Source: Agrococcus sp. Marseille-Q4369
Lineage (GTDB): Bacteria > Actinomycetota > Actinomycetes > Actinomycetales > Microbacteriaceae
DNA length: 64,000 nt
Direction of reading: 5' to 3'
Assembly: GCF_018308945.1 (NCBI RefSeq)
Contig: NZ_CP070501.1
Location: 1,984,001 to 2,048,000 of the forward strand
Part shown: one piece after another, positions 26,967 through 34,258 of the stretch
How positions within the stretch are numbered: position 1 is the stretch's first letter
Layout of the letters: each line of letters begins with the position of its first letter
Program-made: the position numbers and the translations under genes
The notes under the pieces: model-generated
Told to the model about the DNA's origin: nothing
Databases searched by the model: none
Seen by the model: the letters and a program-made list of their open reading frames with translations, nothing else

Positions 26967-27351
26967 GCGGACGCGAGCGTCCGGACCGCGGACGTGACGG
27001 ATACCGAGAGGATCGCTGGCCACCGGGCGGCGCGCACGCCGTTGAGGATCACGATGACCTCCGCGACCTCGTGGACCAGCACGACACCGCCGAACCGAGC
27101 ACGCCGAAAAGCGCGAGCGGGAAGAGGATCACGATGATGAGCAACGCGAGGACGATGTTCGCGGCCCAGATGCGTCGGCCGCGACGCGCGTGACGGATGG
27201 CGGCAGGGATCAGTCGCAGGTCGCGGCCGGTGAAGGCGACGTCCGCGGACTCGATCGCGGCAACTGACCCCGTCGCGCCCATAGCAATCCCCCACGGTCG
27301 CTTCGGCGATTGCCCGGGTGACGTTGATCCCGTCACCGATCATCGCCGTCC
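26963..27351 (-). pseudogene. Remnant of a second P1B-type ATPase (C-terminus)
   Basis: The region matches the last 125 or so codons of the ATPase at 10773, from AMIGDGIN through SADVAFTGRDLRLIP to HEVAEVIVILNGVRAA, but spread over two frames and missing residues after GDGIN. Upstream it is cut and joined to the first three codons of a tnsA copy (ATG AGC GGC) at 27363. DNA such as the stretch encoding ESADVAFTG is almost the same in both copies. Confidence 0.85.
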
Positions 27352-27360
27352 AGCGCCGCT

Positions 27361-27457
27361 CATGCCTTCGAGTGTGCGCTACGACAAGTTCGTGGACACG
27401 TTGCGACACACGTGCGACAAGAACGTGGGATTACGACAACTTAGTCGGGATCCGACA
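27361..27457 (-). repeat. Internal transposon right end (fossil)
   Basis: It aligns without gaps to 36997-37093, from the tnsA start codon (CAT) to the tip GATCCGACA, with scattered mismatches. TnsB-like boxes are kept. It marks the right end of part A, whose tnsABC-tniQ genes are gone. Confidence 0.88.
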
Positions 27458-27555
27458 TGTAGGTTCTCACGCTCCGTGCCGCACGAGATCCCCGTGATTC
27501 CGGCGAAGTGGGGCGGCCGTTGGGCGCCTGCGATTCTCAGGTTTGTGTCGCAATC
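27458..27555 (+). repeat. Internal transposon left end
   Basis: It starts TGTAGGTTC directly after the ACA tip of part A, with no base between, and matches the outer left end at 4459-4556 along about 98 bases. It marks the left end of the autonomous part B. Confidence 0.88.
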
Positions 27556-27597
27556 CGCAGAATCGGTGAGGGATCCAGCCGAGTGCAGTCCCGTGTC

Positions 27598-28173
27598 CTA
27601 CCTGACGTCGATCGGAGCAAGCCCGCGCTTCATGATCAGGCTTCGGTACCGCTTGCCGGGCCACTGGACTTTGTCGACGGTCGTGAAGCCCCACCTTGCG
27701 TACAGCTCCACGAGGTGGCCGGCGGGCTCAGCGGTGTCGAGACCGATCGATGTGGCGCCCTGGTCAACGCACCAGGCGTATCCGGTGTCGCGGAGACGCT
27801 GGGCAAGTCCTTGACTCCGATAGTCAGGATCGACCGCGAGTTGATTGAGCCATGCCCGAGCAGGAATGCGGGCCTCAGGTGTCAGATCGCGTACCGTCTG
27901 CTCGGCAGGCCAAGAGATCGTCATCGTCGCCACCGTGCGGTCGCCGTCGACGAGCACCCACGACGCGCCAGCCGAGGCTCGGCGCAGCGTCGTCTCCTCA
28001 TCCTGGTCGACGGCCGTGAAGTTCAGTCCGCGATCACCGAGCTCCGCGTAGGCGCGATGCAGCAACGTTGTCAGATCTGCGGCGTCGGCGGGCCTGAACG
28101 GTCGGATCTCCACGCCCCCATCGTGTCGTATGGAGTAGCCGGCGACCGACCTCTCATGGCGACCGTTACTCAT
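27598..28173 (-). CDS. GNAT-family N-acetyltransferase
   Basis: The protein of about 191 residues has the GNAT fold with the acetyl-CoA loop DPDYRSQGLAQRL and a later LVELYARWGF strand-helix, typical of small-molecule or protein acetyltransferases. It is the first gene inside part B's left end. The start is uncertain: 28173 (ATG), 28113 (GTG) or 28257. A role in resistance or toxin immunity is possible but unproven. Confidence 0.8.
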   Translation of the reverse strand: MSNGRHERSVAGYSIRHDGGVEIRPFRPADAADLTTLLHRAYAELGDRGLNFTAVDQDEETTLRRASAGASWVLVDGDRTVATMTISWPAEQTVRDLTPEARIPARAWLNQLAVDPDYRSQGLAQRLRDTGYAWCVDQGATSIGLDTAEPAGHLVELYARWGFTTVDKVQWPGKRYRSLIMKRGLAPIDVR

Positions 28174-28307
28174 GAGTCCGCGAGGACCTGTGCCACGAAT
28201 TTGAGAACGGTATGCCAACTCTGCCCCGTGGACCGACAGGTGGTCCAGCGAGAGCACCGTGAAGGGTCATTGCGCAGTGGACAGCCGGCCGCCGTGACTT
28301 CTGTCCA

Positions 28308-29348
28308 CTACGGCGTCGCGGCTCGCGCGGAGCGCGGCCAACTTTGCTTGATCTGACGAACGTGATCGTCGACGGTAACCCGGGCGAGCGCGCCGTTTAG
28401 GAGAGGCAGATGTGGCGGAACGTGCCCTATCTCCATGTCGAAGATGATTGGCAGCCCAAGTCCGCCAGTCGCGTCGAGCACCGCCTCGCGCTGGGTCAGG
28501 CCGCCGTCGCCCGGCGCGGCTGGAGCGCTCGTACGCCCGATGAGGATTGCGACTGCGTGATCGAACCATCCGGCGTATCGAAGGTTATGGAGGTGCCGAC
28601 AGATGGCAAACGCGTCTTCCTCGGCGGCTTCGAGGTACACGATGAGGTTTCCGTGTTCCTGACCGAACGCCCGAACGTCGCCATAGGGCGTGCCCGCGAT
28701 TCCCGCCATGACCTCGATGCAGCCACCGATTAATGTGCCGGAGACGTCTAGAGCGCGCGCGCCATGAAGTTGCCACCTCCCGGGTGTGGGGTCCTTCCAT
28801 TCGGTGGCCGTTGCGTTCATCAGGGAGTGCCATTCCGCAACGACCTCGCTGTCGCGCTGGATCACGGTCGCCTCCGAGGTCGCGACATCCAGCCAATGCG
28901 CGAGCCCACTTGGCGTCCGGTACGGCGTGTCTGCCAGGTTGTCACCATGGAGCGTGGGCAACCCCGCGCGGAGGGTGAGTGGGACCATCCACGCTGATGA
29001 ATCGGAGTACCCGACAACCCAGGTTGGCTCCGCCTTTGCGATCGCGTCGTAGTCCAGCTGGTCCAGCAGGTCGGGTGCCGTCCCTGCGCCGCCCCAAGGT
29101 GGAACCACGGCACGGATACGGGGGTCGGTGAGCATTGCGGTCAGCTCGGTGGCGCGTTGCTCCTTGGATCCGGAGACCCACCGGTCAGCCGACATGCAAT
29201 CACCAACGATGACTTCGAAGCCGCGCTGTCGTAGCCAAGTGATGGAGAAGTCGATTCGAGCACGTCCCCGCTCACCAACTCCTGCCGATGGGGACGTCAC
29301 CCCAATTCGATCGCCCAGTCGGAGCGGTTCCGGGAAGTGCAGCTGCAT
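28308..29348 (-). CDS. S66 family serine carboxypeptidase, MccF/LdcA-like
   Basis: The 346-residue protein belongs to the S66 family (LD-carboxypeptidase and microcin C immunity protein MccF). The nucleophile is Ser115 in VGYSDSS, the Glu is in LIGGCIEVMAG near 224, and the His is in IGHVPPHLP near 322. Its length and the HGDNLADTPYRTP loop are closer to MccF-type members than to short LdcA. It could cut peptidoglycan L,D bonds or disarm a peptidyl-nucleotide antibiotic. It is cargo of the transposon. Confidence 0.85.
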   Translation of the reverse strand: MQLHFPEPLRLGDRIGVTSPSAGVGERGRARIDFSITWLRQRGFEVIVGDCMSADRWVSGSKEQRATELTAMLTDPRIRAVVPPWGGAGTAPDLLDQLDYDAIAKAEPTWVVGYSDSSAWMVPLTLRAGLPTLHGDNLADTPYRTPSGLAHWLDVATSEATVIQRDSEVVAEWHSLMNATATEWKDPTPGRWQLHGARALDVSGTLIGGCIEVMAGIAGTPYGDVRAFGQEHGNLIVYLEAAEEDAFAICRHLHNLRYAGWFDHAVAILIGRTSAPAAPGDGGLTQREAVLDATGGLGLPIIFDMEIGHVPPHLPLLNGALARVTVDDHVRQIKQSWPRSARAATP

Positions 29349-29432
29349 GAGGTTGATTCAATCAGTGGACCGCCGACTGCAAGTCGCGAGCGGCCAGCGC
29401 CGTCGGCTGGCCGCTCGCGACTCCACAGTGCG

Positions 29433-30206
29433 TCAGGCGACCGCTTCCTCTTGCGGCAGCACCGCGGCCGCGATCTTCTCCGCGATCGCGTCGGTCGTGT
29501 CGCGGCAGGTCTCGAATCCGGCGAGGTCGGGGAGGATGCCGCTGTATTCCGCGACCTGTTCGAACGTCACGTTGTGAAGGACCGGGATCAGGGTCCGCTT
29601 GTGCAAGAGTGCGCCGAGCTCACGCTCGGTCCAGAATCGCCCTGCGAGGTACGCCGGGGTCAGTAGCGCAATGCCACAGCGCGCCGATCTGAGGCCACGG
29701 TCCATCTGCAGGGACTGGCTCTGGCCGGGGGTGATTGTCAGTTCGTCGAACCAGACCGAGACTCCCATTTTCTCGAGAGCGGTCCGCAAGCTCTGCGCAA
29801 CGTCTGCCCCGTCGATCCGAGCGTAACTGAGGAACGCGTCCCACTTCCGATCTGGGTGCTTCGTGGCCTCTGCCTGGATGCGGTCGGCCAGGACTTGCTC
29901 GTTCGAGGTGAACGAAGGGCGACCAGACCCTGCGCGCAACCGGCGGTTGGCTTCCGCGACGGCTGCGGCGTTGTCGACCGAGACCCGTTTATTGTGCTCG
30001 TTGACGCGCTGTACCTCGCGGTTGTACGCGTCGACCTTGCGCTGTGCTTCTTGCGTCACACGGGCGTTGTGCTGCCGCACTTTCCGGTTGTGTTCCTCGA
30101 CGCGCCGTCGGTTCTCGCGGTTCACCCGGTCGACCTCGGACTGGACCTTGCGTTGTGCTGCACGCAGGTTGGCCTCGAACTGTGCGCGATTGAGACGTTG
30201 TGCCAT
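29433..30206 (-). CDS. Coiled-coil TIR-domain protein
   Basis: The 257-residue protein starts with about 90 residues of charged helix rich in Arg, Glu, Gln and Asn (likely coiled coil), then a TIR domain from about 122 to 250. The TIR box reads WDAFLSYARIDG, and the catalytic-type Glu is Glu196 in RFWTERELGAL. Such domains cleave NAD or make signal nucleotides in phage defence. The start at 30206 has GGAAC upstream; an ORF extends to 30239. Two small genes precede it on the same strand. Confidence 0.85.
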   Translation of the reverse strand: MAQRLNRAQFEANLRAAQRKVQSEVDRVNRENRRRVEEHNRKVRQHNARVTQEAQRKVDAYNREVQRVNEHNKRVSVDNAAAVAEANRRLRAGSGRPSFTSNEQVLADRIQAEATKHPDRKWDAFLSYARIDGADVAQSLRTALEKMGVSVWFDELTITPGQSQSLQMDRGLRSARCGIALLTPAYLAGRFWTERELGALLHKRTLIPVLHNVTFEQVAEYSGILPDLAGFETCRDTTDAIAEKIAAAVLPQEEAVA

Positions 30207-30235
30207 GGTGGCGTTCCGTTCTGGACGCCCACGCC

Positions 30236-30547
30236 TCACCCGACTCGACCAAACTCGGCGCCGAATGCGCCAGCCTGCTCATTGCTGGGCTTAGGCTCTG
30301 GGTGATCGCCTACCAAGAGATCATCCAGGACCCCGAGCCGCCTGACCGTCTTCCGCGTCCAGTGCGAGCGCGGGGTCTTGGCGTCCACCTTCCAGTGTCG
30401 CTGGGGGAACGTACGTTCGACGTAGCGACACACGTACGACCGCCGGGTCCGCCAGACACTGTCGGCGACGCGCGCCGGTTTGCGTTGCACGGCGTCGGGA
30501 ACCGACCGAGCGTCATTGTCCCTGCGAGTGCGATCGCGATTGCCCAA
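30236..30547 (-). CDS. Small basic hypothetical protein
   Basis: The frame encodes about 103 residues, basic and Trp/Arg-rich in the middle (RTRRSYVCRYVERTFPQ, then HWKVDAKTPRSHWTRKT) and acidic after. Third codon positions are mostly G/C, consistent with coding, but there is no clear start signal and no family I recognise. It lies between a 119-residue gene and the TIR gene, all on the minus strand with short gaps. Confidence 0.4.
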   Translation of the reverse strand: MGNRDRTRRDNDARSVPDAVQRKPARVADSVWRTRRSYVCRYVERTFPQRHWKVDAKTPRSHWTRKTVRRLGVLDDLLVGDHPEPKPSNEQAGAFGAEFGRVG

Positions 30548-30577
30548 CGGCGTTGGAACGCCGGCGGCTACCTGCTG

Positions 30578-30937
30578 CTACCGGCCGGTCGCTGCGCGAT
30601 GCAACTCGGCACTTGTGCGGCTTCCAAGGTCGGTGCCGTCTGCCAGCCGCGTCACCACCTGATCGACGTGCGGCCGGAGTCGGAGGCCAAGCTCATCATC
30701 GAAGGCGATGACGGCACCCATGAAGTCCGCGACGTTCTCGAATGCGCTCGTGTCGCGCAACGCTGCCGTCGTCACCCCAGCGATCGCTGGATCGAGAATG
30801 ATCGACACCGTTCGATGTTCGTATCGGATCGAAGCAACCGAGCGAGCCAGGGCCACGCCGGCTGCCGCCCGCTCTGCCAGGAAGTCCTTGAATGCTGACT
30901 CGATTTCGTGCGCGGTGGACTCGTCATCGTTCGTCAT
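30578..30937 (-). CDS. Hypothetical acidic 119-residue protein
   Basis: The protein has an acidic start, an N-terminal helix (ESAFKDFLAERAAAGVAL), then a segment with alternating strands (VSIILDPAI) and an acidic helix. It is not a family I recognise and has no membrane segment or Cys. It is the first gene of the three leading to the TIR protein. The ribosome site is weak. Confidence 0.5.
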   Translation of the reverse strand: MTNDDESTAHEIESAFKDFLAERAAAGVALARSVASIRYEHRTVSIILDPAIAGVTTAALRDTSAFENVADFMGAVIAFDDELGLRLRPHVDQVVTRLADGTDLGSRTSAELHRAATGR

Positions 30938-31161
30938 CCCGACACCGTAGCCGTGCCCACCTGCATTGGCGTGCGTAGTTTCAGCACGGAACGACGAGGG
31001 CGGTCCGCGCGATCCCGCCGGACGAGCACTCTGATGCAGTTGCGGAGGCCGAGGTCGCCATGCGCATCACGGGTTGCCAGGGTCGACGACCACCGCCTGT
31101 TCCCCGGTGACAACGCTGTCTCCCCGCGCCGCTTCGCGATGACCAGCTCAATGAATGCGCA

Positions 31162-31186
31162 ATTGTCCAGCGACCTGCTGGACAAT
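31162..31186. promoter_or_regulatory. Perfect 10-bp inverted repeat before the tRNA
   Basis: ATTGTCCAGC and GCTGGACAAT flank GACCT. It lies 57 bases before the tRNA gene and about 225 bases upstream of the 119-residue gene on the other strand. It could be an operator, a terminator-like hairpin or a recombination site. Confidence 0.55.
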
Positions 31187-31243
31187 CTCCATGAGAACCT
31201 GCCACGGGCGTGGGAAGGGCCGGACGGCCTATGCTCGATGCGG

Positions 31244-31328
31244 GCCGACGTGGCTGGAACTGGCAGACGCGGCGCATTCAAACTGCGCTCCACGGACGTG
31301 GGTGCGGGTTCGACTCCCGCCGTCGGCA
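31244..31328 (+). tRNA. tRNA-Leu (anticodon CAA) within the transposon
   Basis: The acceptor stem GCCGACG pairs perfectly with CGTCGGC. The T arm GCGGG-TTCGACT-CCCGC is perfect, the anticodon stem GCGCA/TGCGC encloses TTCAAAC with anticodon CAA, and a long variable arm marks a class II tRNA, as in Leu. The D stem has one T-C mismatch at its third pair. CCA is not encoded. It is cargo of part B, and its 3' end is one base from the stop of a frame that runs on from tniQ. Confidence 0.88.
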
Positions 31329-31329
31329 C

Positions 31330-31606
31330 TCACCATCTCCTGCCGGCAACCACGAGGTCGTCCGCACCCCGGCTTGGGCTGTCGAGCTGCCATTGCAGCG
31401 CGGCCTCTCGCTCGACAGCGACCGCTGCGACCGGGCCGAGCGTCTGCTCGACCACAAGTTCGCAGGAATCCTCGGCGGGCCAGTCGAAGGTGCCGGAGTG
31501 GGCGTACTCGTCGCTGGCACCGGGGCTGTTGAGGCTGGGCGCGGCGAGGTAGCCGATGAACTCCTGCAGGGGCCGTGGCTTGATGCGCCAGTGCTCGTTC
31601 CTTCAT
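31330..31606 (-). pseudogene. Coding-like frame after tniQ, no intact start
   Basis: Directly after the tniQ stop (TGA, 31603-31605), the same frame stays open for 90 codons to TGA at 31330-31332. It has good codon use (segments such as HWRIKPRPLQEFIGYLAAPS and HSGTFDWPAEDSCELVVEQ). An ATG at 31606 overlaps the tniQ stop but is off frame by one base; removing one G from AAGGAAC would join it. It is either a frameshifted small gene or a TniQ extension cut by a stop. The function is not recognised. Confidence 0.5.
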
Positions 31607-33222
31607 GGTGGCCGTCGCGGTTTCGCGGGTCTCAGTGCTGCCGCGACGAGCGCAAAGCCCGCTTCGTCGATCGGCCGGTTCTCATCGCCTGGACTGACCG
31701 GCGTGTAGGCGGGAGGGGCGAGCGCGGGGTGGCTGGCGGTGTACCAGGCCCAGAAGTGGGTGATGGTGGTCTCGTCGGCGACGAGCCCGGCCGTCTCGAA
31801 GGCTTCGGCGACGGCGAGGTAGTCGATCGCGGTCCGGCGTCTTGCGCGGAAGTCGATGGTCGGGGGATCGCCCTGCAGCTGCTCGAAGTGCGCTTCGAGG
31901 CGATCGAGATAGACGTGCCAGTCGGGGTCGGCGACGTGTCGGAGCCGTGCGGCGGCGACGCGCTGGATGTCGACTGGCAGGCAGAGCTCGAGGGCGAGTT
32001 CCGCCCAGCTGTCGGCGCGGCCCAGCGCGAGAAAGCAGAGCGCGTTCAGCGAGCCTCCGATCGCGTCGCACCGCCACGGCGGCGACACGAGACTGTCGGG
32101 CAGGAACGCCGGCACCCACTCCGCCGGCGGACTCGGGCGGGTCATGGCGTGTTCGGGGAGGTGGTCGATCTTGACGTTGAGCTTCACCTGGTGCGCTGGC
32201 GGTGCGGCGAGGTTCCTCCTGCCTGCGCGCCAGGCGAGCTGAGCGCGCCGGCTGAGGTGCTCTCGTTGCCGGTTCGCGAACCAGGTGAGCAGGATCGGGT
32301 TCACGTCGATCGGGTGCTTGGGCTGCTGTGCGAGGAAGTACCGCTGGAAGTGGTGCGTCGTCGTTGCGCGGTGCAGCGCGGGGTGCTCGTCGCGGCCGTC
32401 ACGCAGCGCCTCGAACGCGGCGACGGCCGCGATCGCCGCCTCGATGGGGTCGTGCGTCTCGGCGCCTGCGGCCAGTTCGTAGAAGCAGTGCAGCAGGCCC
32501 GCCTGCTGCTTCGAGGTGACGAGCATGCCGGCGAAATCCCGGTGCTCGCCGCTGCGCTGCTCGCCGACGGCGTGCGTACGCTGGAGCACCTGCTGCGCGT
32601 GCGCGGCCCGCTCATCGACGGGGACGTGGGGTGCGTCGCCGAGGTCGCTGCCGCACCAGTTCCTGCCGGTGCGGCCCCCGACGCGCTGTGCGCACATTGC
32701 CGGCTTCAGTCTGAGGGTGAGCCATGCCCTGTTGTGCCAGGGTCGGCCGCCGCAGGCGGGGCAGCGGTCGAGCAGTCGGAGGCGGTGCTGCGGGCAGATC
32801 AGCGCCCACGGCTCGCGCCAGCTACTGCGCCAGATGCCGTCGTCGGCCAGGCATGCGGGGCAGTAGCGGCCGCCGTCGGGGTGCGCGTCGAGCTGCCAGC
32901 CGCGCAGGTTCTCGCGCTTGGGGATCGCGGGGTCCGGTGAAGGCATGGGGAAGCCGAGCAGTGCCGGTGCCCGGTCGGCGGAGCGGATCCACGTGTTCAG
33001 GTGGCTCGTGGCGGCGAGCGGTCTGGGGGAGAGGGCTTGCAGCATGCGCTTGGGGGTGAGGCCGTGGCGGTGGCTGGCGCGGCGTAGCCAGCCGAGGGTC
33101 GTCTCCCCGTCGGACGGGGGCACGTGTAGGGGCCAGCCGGTGAGAGAGTAGCCGCCGGGGATGCTCCGCAGACTCGCCTTGGCGGGCGGGTCAGGCGCTG
33201 CGGCGGGCTTGCTCTGCGGCAT
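31603..33222 (-). CDS. tniQ: TniQ/TnsD-family target-selection protein
   Basis: The 539-residue protein has the TniQ N-terminal domain and two zinc-binding clusters (Cys121, Cys124, Cys143, His146, Cys154, Cys157; CPAC and CPACGG). The C-terminal half is long, as in TnsD-like members that read a DNA target. It would link the chosen target to the TnsC ATPase. It overlaps the tnsC end by 32 bases. No cas gene or CRISPR is present, so targeting is probably protein-based. The insertion just before clpB may reflect its specificity. Confidence 0.9.
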   Translation of the reverse strand: MPQSKPAAAPDPPAKASLRSIPGGYSLTGWPLHVPPSDGETTLGWLRRASHRHGLTPKRMLQALSPRPLAATSHLNTWIRSADRAPALLGFPMPSPDPAIPKRENLRGWQLDAHPDGGRYCPACLADDGIWRSSWREPWALICPQHRLRLLDRCPACGGRPWHNRAWLTLRLKPAMCAQRVGGRTGRNWCGSDLGDAPHVPVDERAAHAQQVLQRTHAVGEQRSGEHRDFAGMLVTSKQQAGLLHCFYELAAGAETHDPIEAAIAAVAAFEALRDGRDEHPALHRATTTHHFQRYFLAQQPKHPIDVNPILLTWFANRQREHLSRRAQLAWRAGRRNLAAPPAHQVKLNVKIDHLPEHAMTRPSPPAEWVPAFLPDSLVSPPWRCDAIGGSLNALCFLALGRADSWAELALELCLPVDIQRVAAARLRHVADPDWHVYLDRLEAHFEQLQGDPPTIDFRARRRTAIDYLAVAEAFETAGLVADETTITHFWAWYTASHPALAPPAYTPVSPGDENRPIDEAGFALVAAALRPAKPRRPP

Positions 33223-34258
33223 GGTCGACGCTCACCTGCTGGAGGATGTCGGCATCGAGGGCTTCGCTGCCGTCGCGGATGGTCCGGTAGCAGGCGCGGT
33301 CGATCAGCGTCGTCAGTGACGCGATTCTGCCCTGGGTGCGCTCGTGCAGCAGCCGGGCGTGGGTGGCGAGGTTGCCGGGCTGATGGGCGGCCAGGTGCAG
33401 GTGTGCCTCGAGCCGGTCGAGCATCAGCGTCCAGGCGCGCATGCCAGCGTCGCTGGTGATGGAGAAGGCGGGGACGGTGCAGCGGGTGGTGCGGCGGGAG
33501 GTCTGGGCCATGGCGCGCTCCTCGCCGACGAGGCCTTCGTCGAGGAAGCGCTTCTCGGTCAGGCCGACGCCGACGAACACGAAGGTGGCCGGGATCTGGT
33601 TCGCGAGCCCTTTGAAGTGGTTGCTGACGTCGAGACCGTTGCGGACGCGCAGGTTCACGAAGTGGACCTCGTCGATGATGATGAGCTTCGTCTCGCAGCT
33701 GGTCGCGCAGTCGACCACCGCCCGGGTGAGGTCGGTGGTGGACGCGGCCTGCGCAGTGGGGTGGCCGTAGAAGCGCAGGATCTGCCGATTCAGACCCTTC
33801 AGCGTGACGTCGGCGGTGAGTGGCACGTACGCGACCGGCAGTCGCTGGTGCCCGTCGGTCGTGCGTGGCCCGTAACGGCGGTACTGCTGCCGGTGCAGCC
33901 GCTTGGCGTAGCCGGTCGCGATGGTGGTCTTCCCCTGCCCGGGCTGGGCGTCGATGACGACCGCACCGCGCAGCCGATCCCCGTCACGCCTTGCGGAGGC
34001 CAGCACCTGGTCCATCAGCTCGAAGGCGTGCTCCATCTGCGGGGTGCGGATCGTCGGCGGGTTCGCGTTCCACACATGCCGCGCCTCGTCGCAGTCCGCG
34101 CGCTCATCATCGTTCATCGCCCGCAGCTCGGCGAGCGAGAGGTCGGGCGGTCGCGGCCGGGCTGGCGCGTTGACAAAGGCGTCCCAGCCGGTCTTGGTGG
34201 CGAGCTGGAACGGCTGCGTGTCCCAATCGCGCAGCCACACCGCCCACGAGTTGGTCAT
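33191..34258 (-). CDS. tnsC: TnsC-like AAA+ transposition regulator
   Basis: The 355-residue ATPase has Walker A GQGKTT at 107-112 and Walker B LIIIDEVHF with Asp196 and Glu197. It would bridge TniQ-bound target and the TnsA/TnsB transposase, and set target immunity. It overlaps tnsB by 4 bases and tniQ by 32, fitting one transcript from the right end inward. Confidence 0.93.
   Translation of the reverse strand: MTNSWAVWLRDWDTQPFQLATKTGWDAFVNAPARPRPPDLSLAELRAMNDDERADCDEARHVWNANPPTIRTPQMEHAFELMDQVLASARRDGDRLRGAVVIDAQPGQGKTTIATGYAKRLHRQQYRRYGPRTTDGHQRLPVAYVPLTADVTLKGLNRQILRFYGHPTAQAASTTDLTRAVVDCATSCETKLIIIDEVHFVNLRVRNGLDVSNHFKGLANQIPATFVFVGVGLTEKRFLDEGLVGEERAMAQTSRRTTRCTVPAFSITSDAGMRAWTLMLDRLEAHLHLAAHQPGNLATHARLLHERTQGRIASLTTLIDRACYRTIRDGSEALDADILQQVSVDHAAEQARRSA

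Noticed and set aside
27049-27336. Independent 95-codon gene for an ATPase fragment
   Set aside because: It is the C-terminal part of a frameshifted ATPase remnant, lacking the catalytic Asp region and a start signal.
30934-31329. Minus-strand frame of 131 codons across the tRNA
   Set aside because: It starts in the antisense of the tRNA T arm (GVEP-type peptide), a well-known false ORF pattern.
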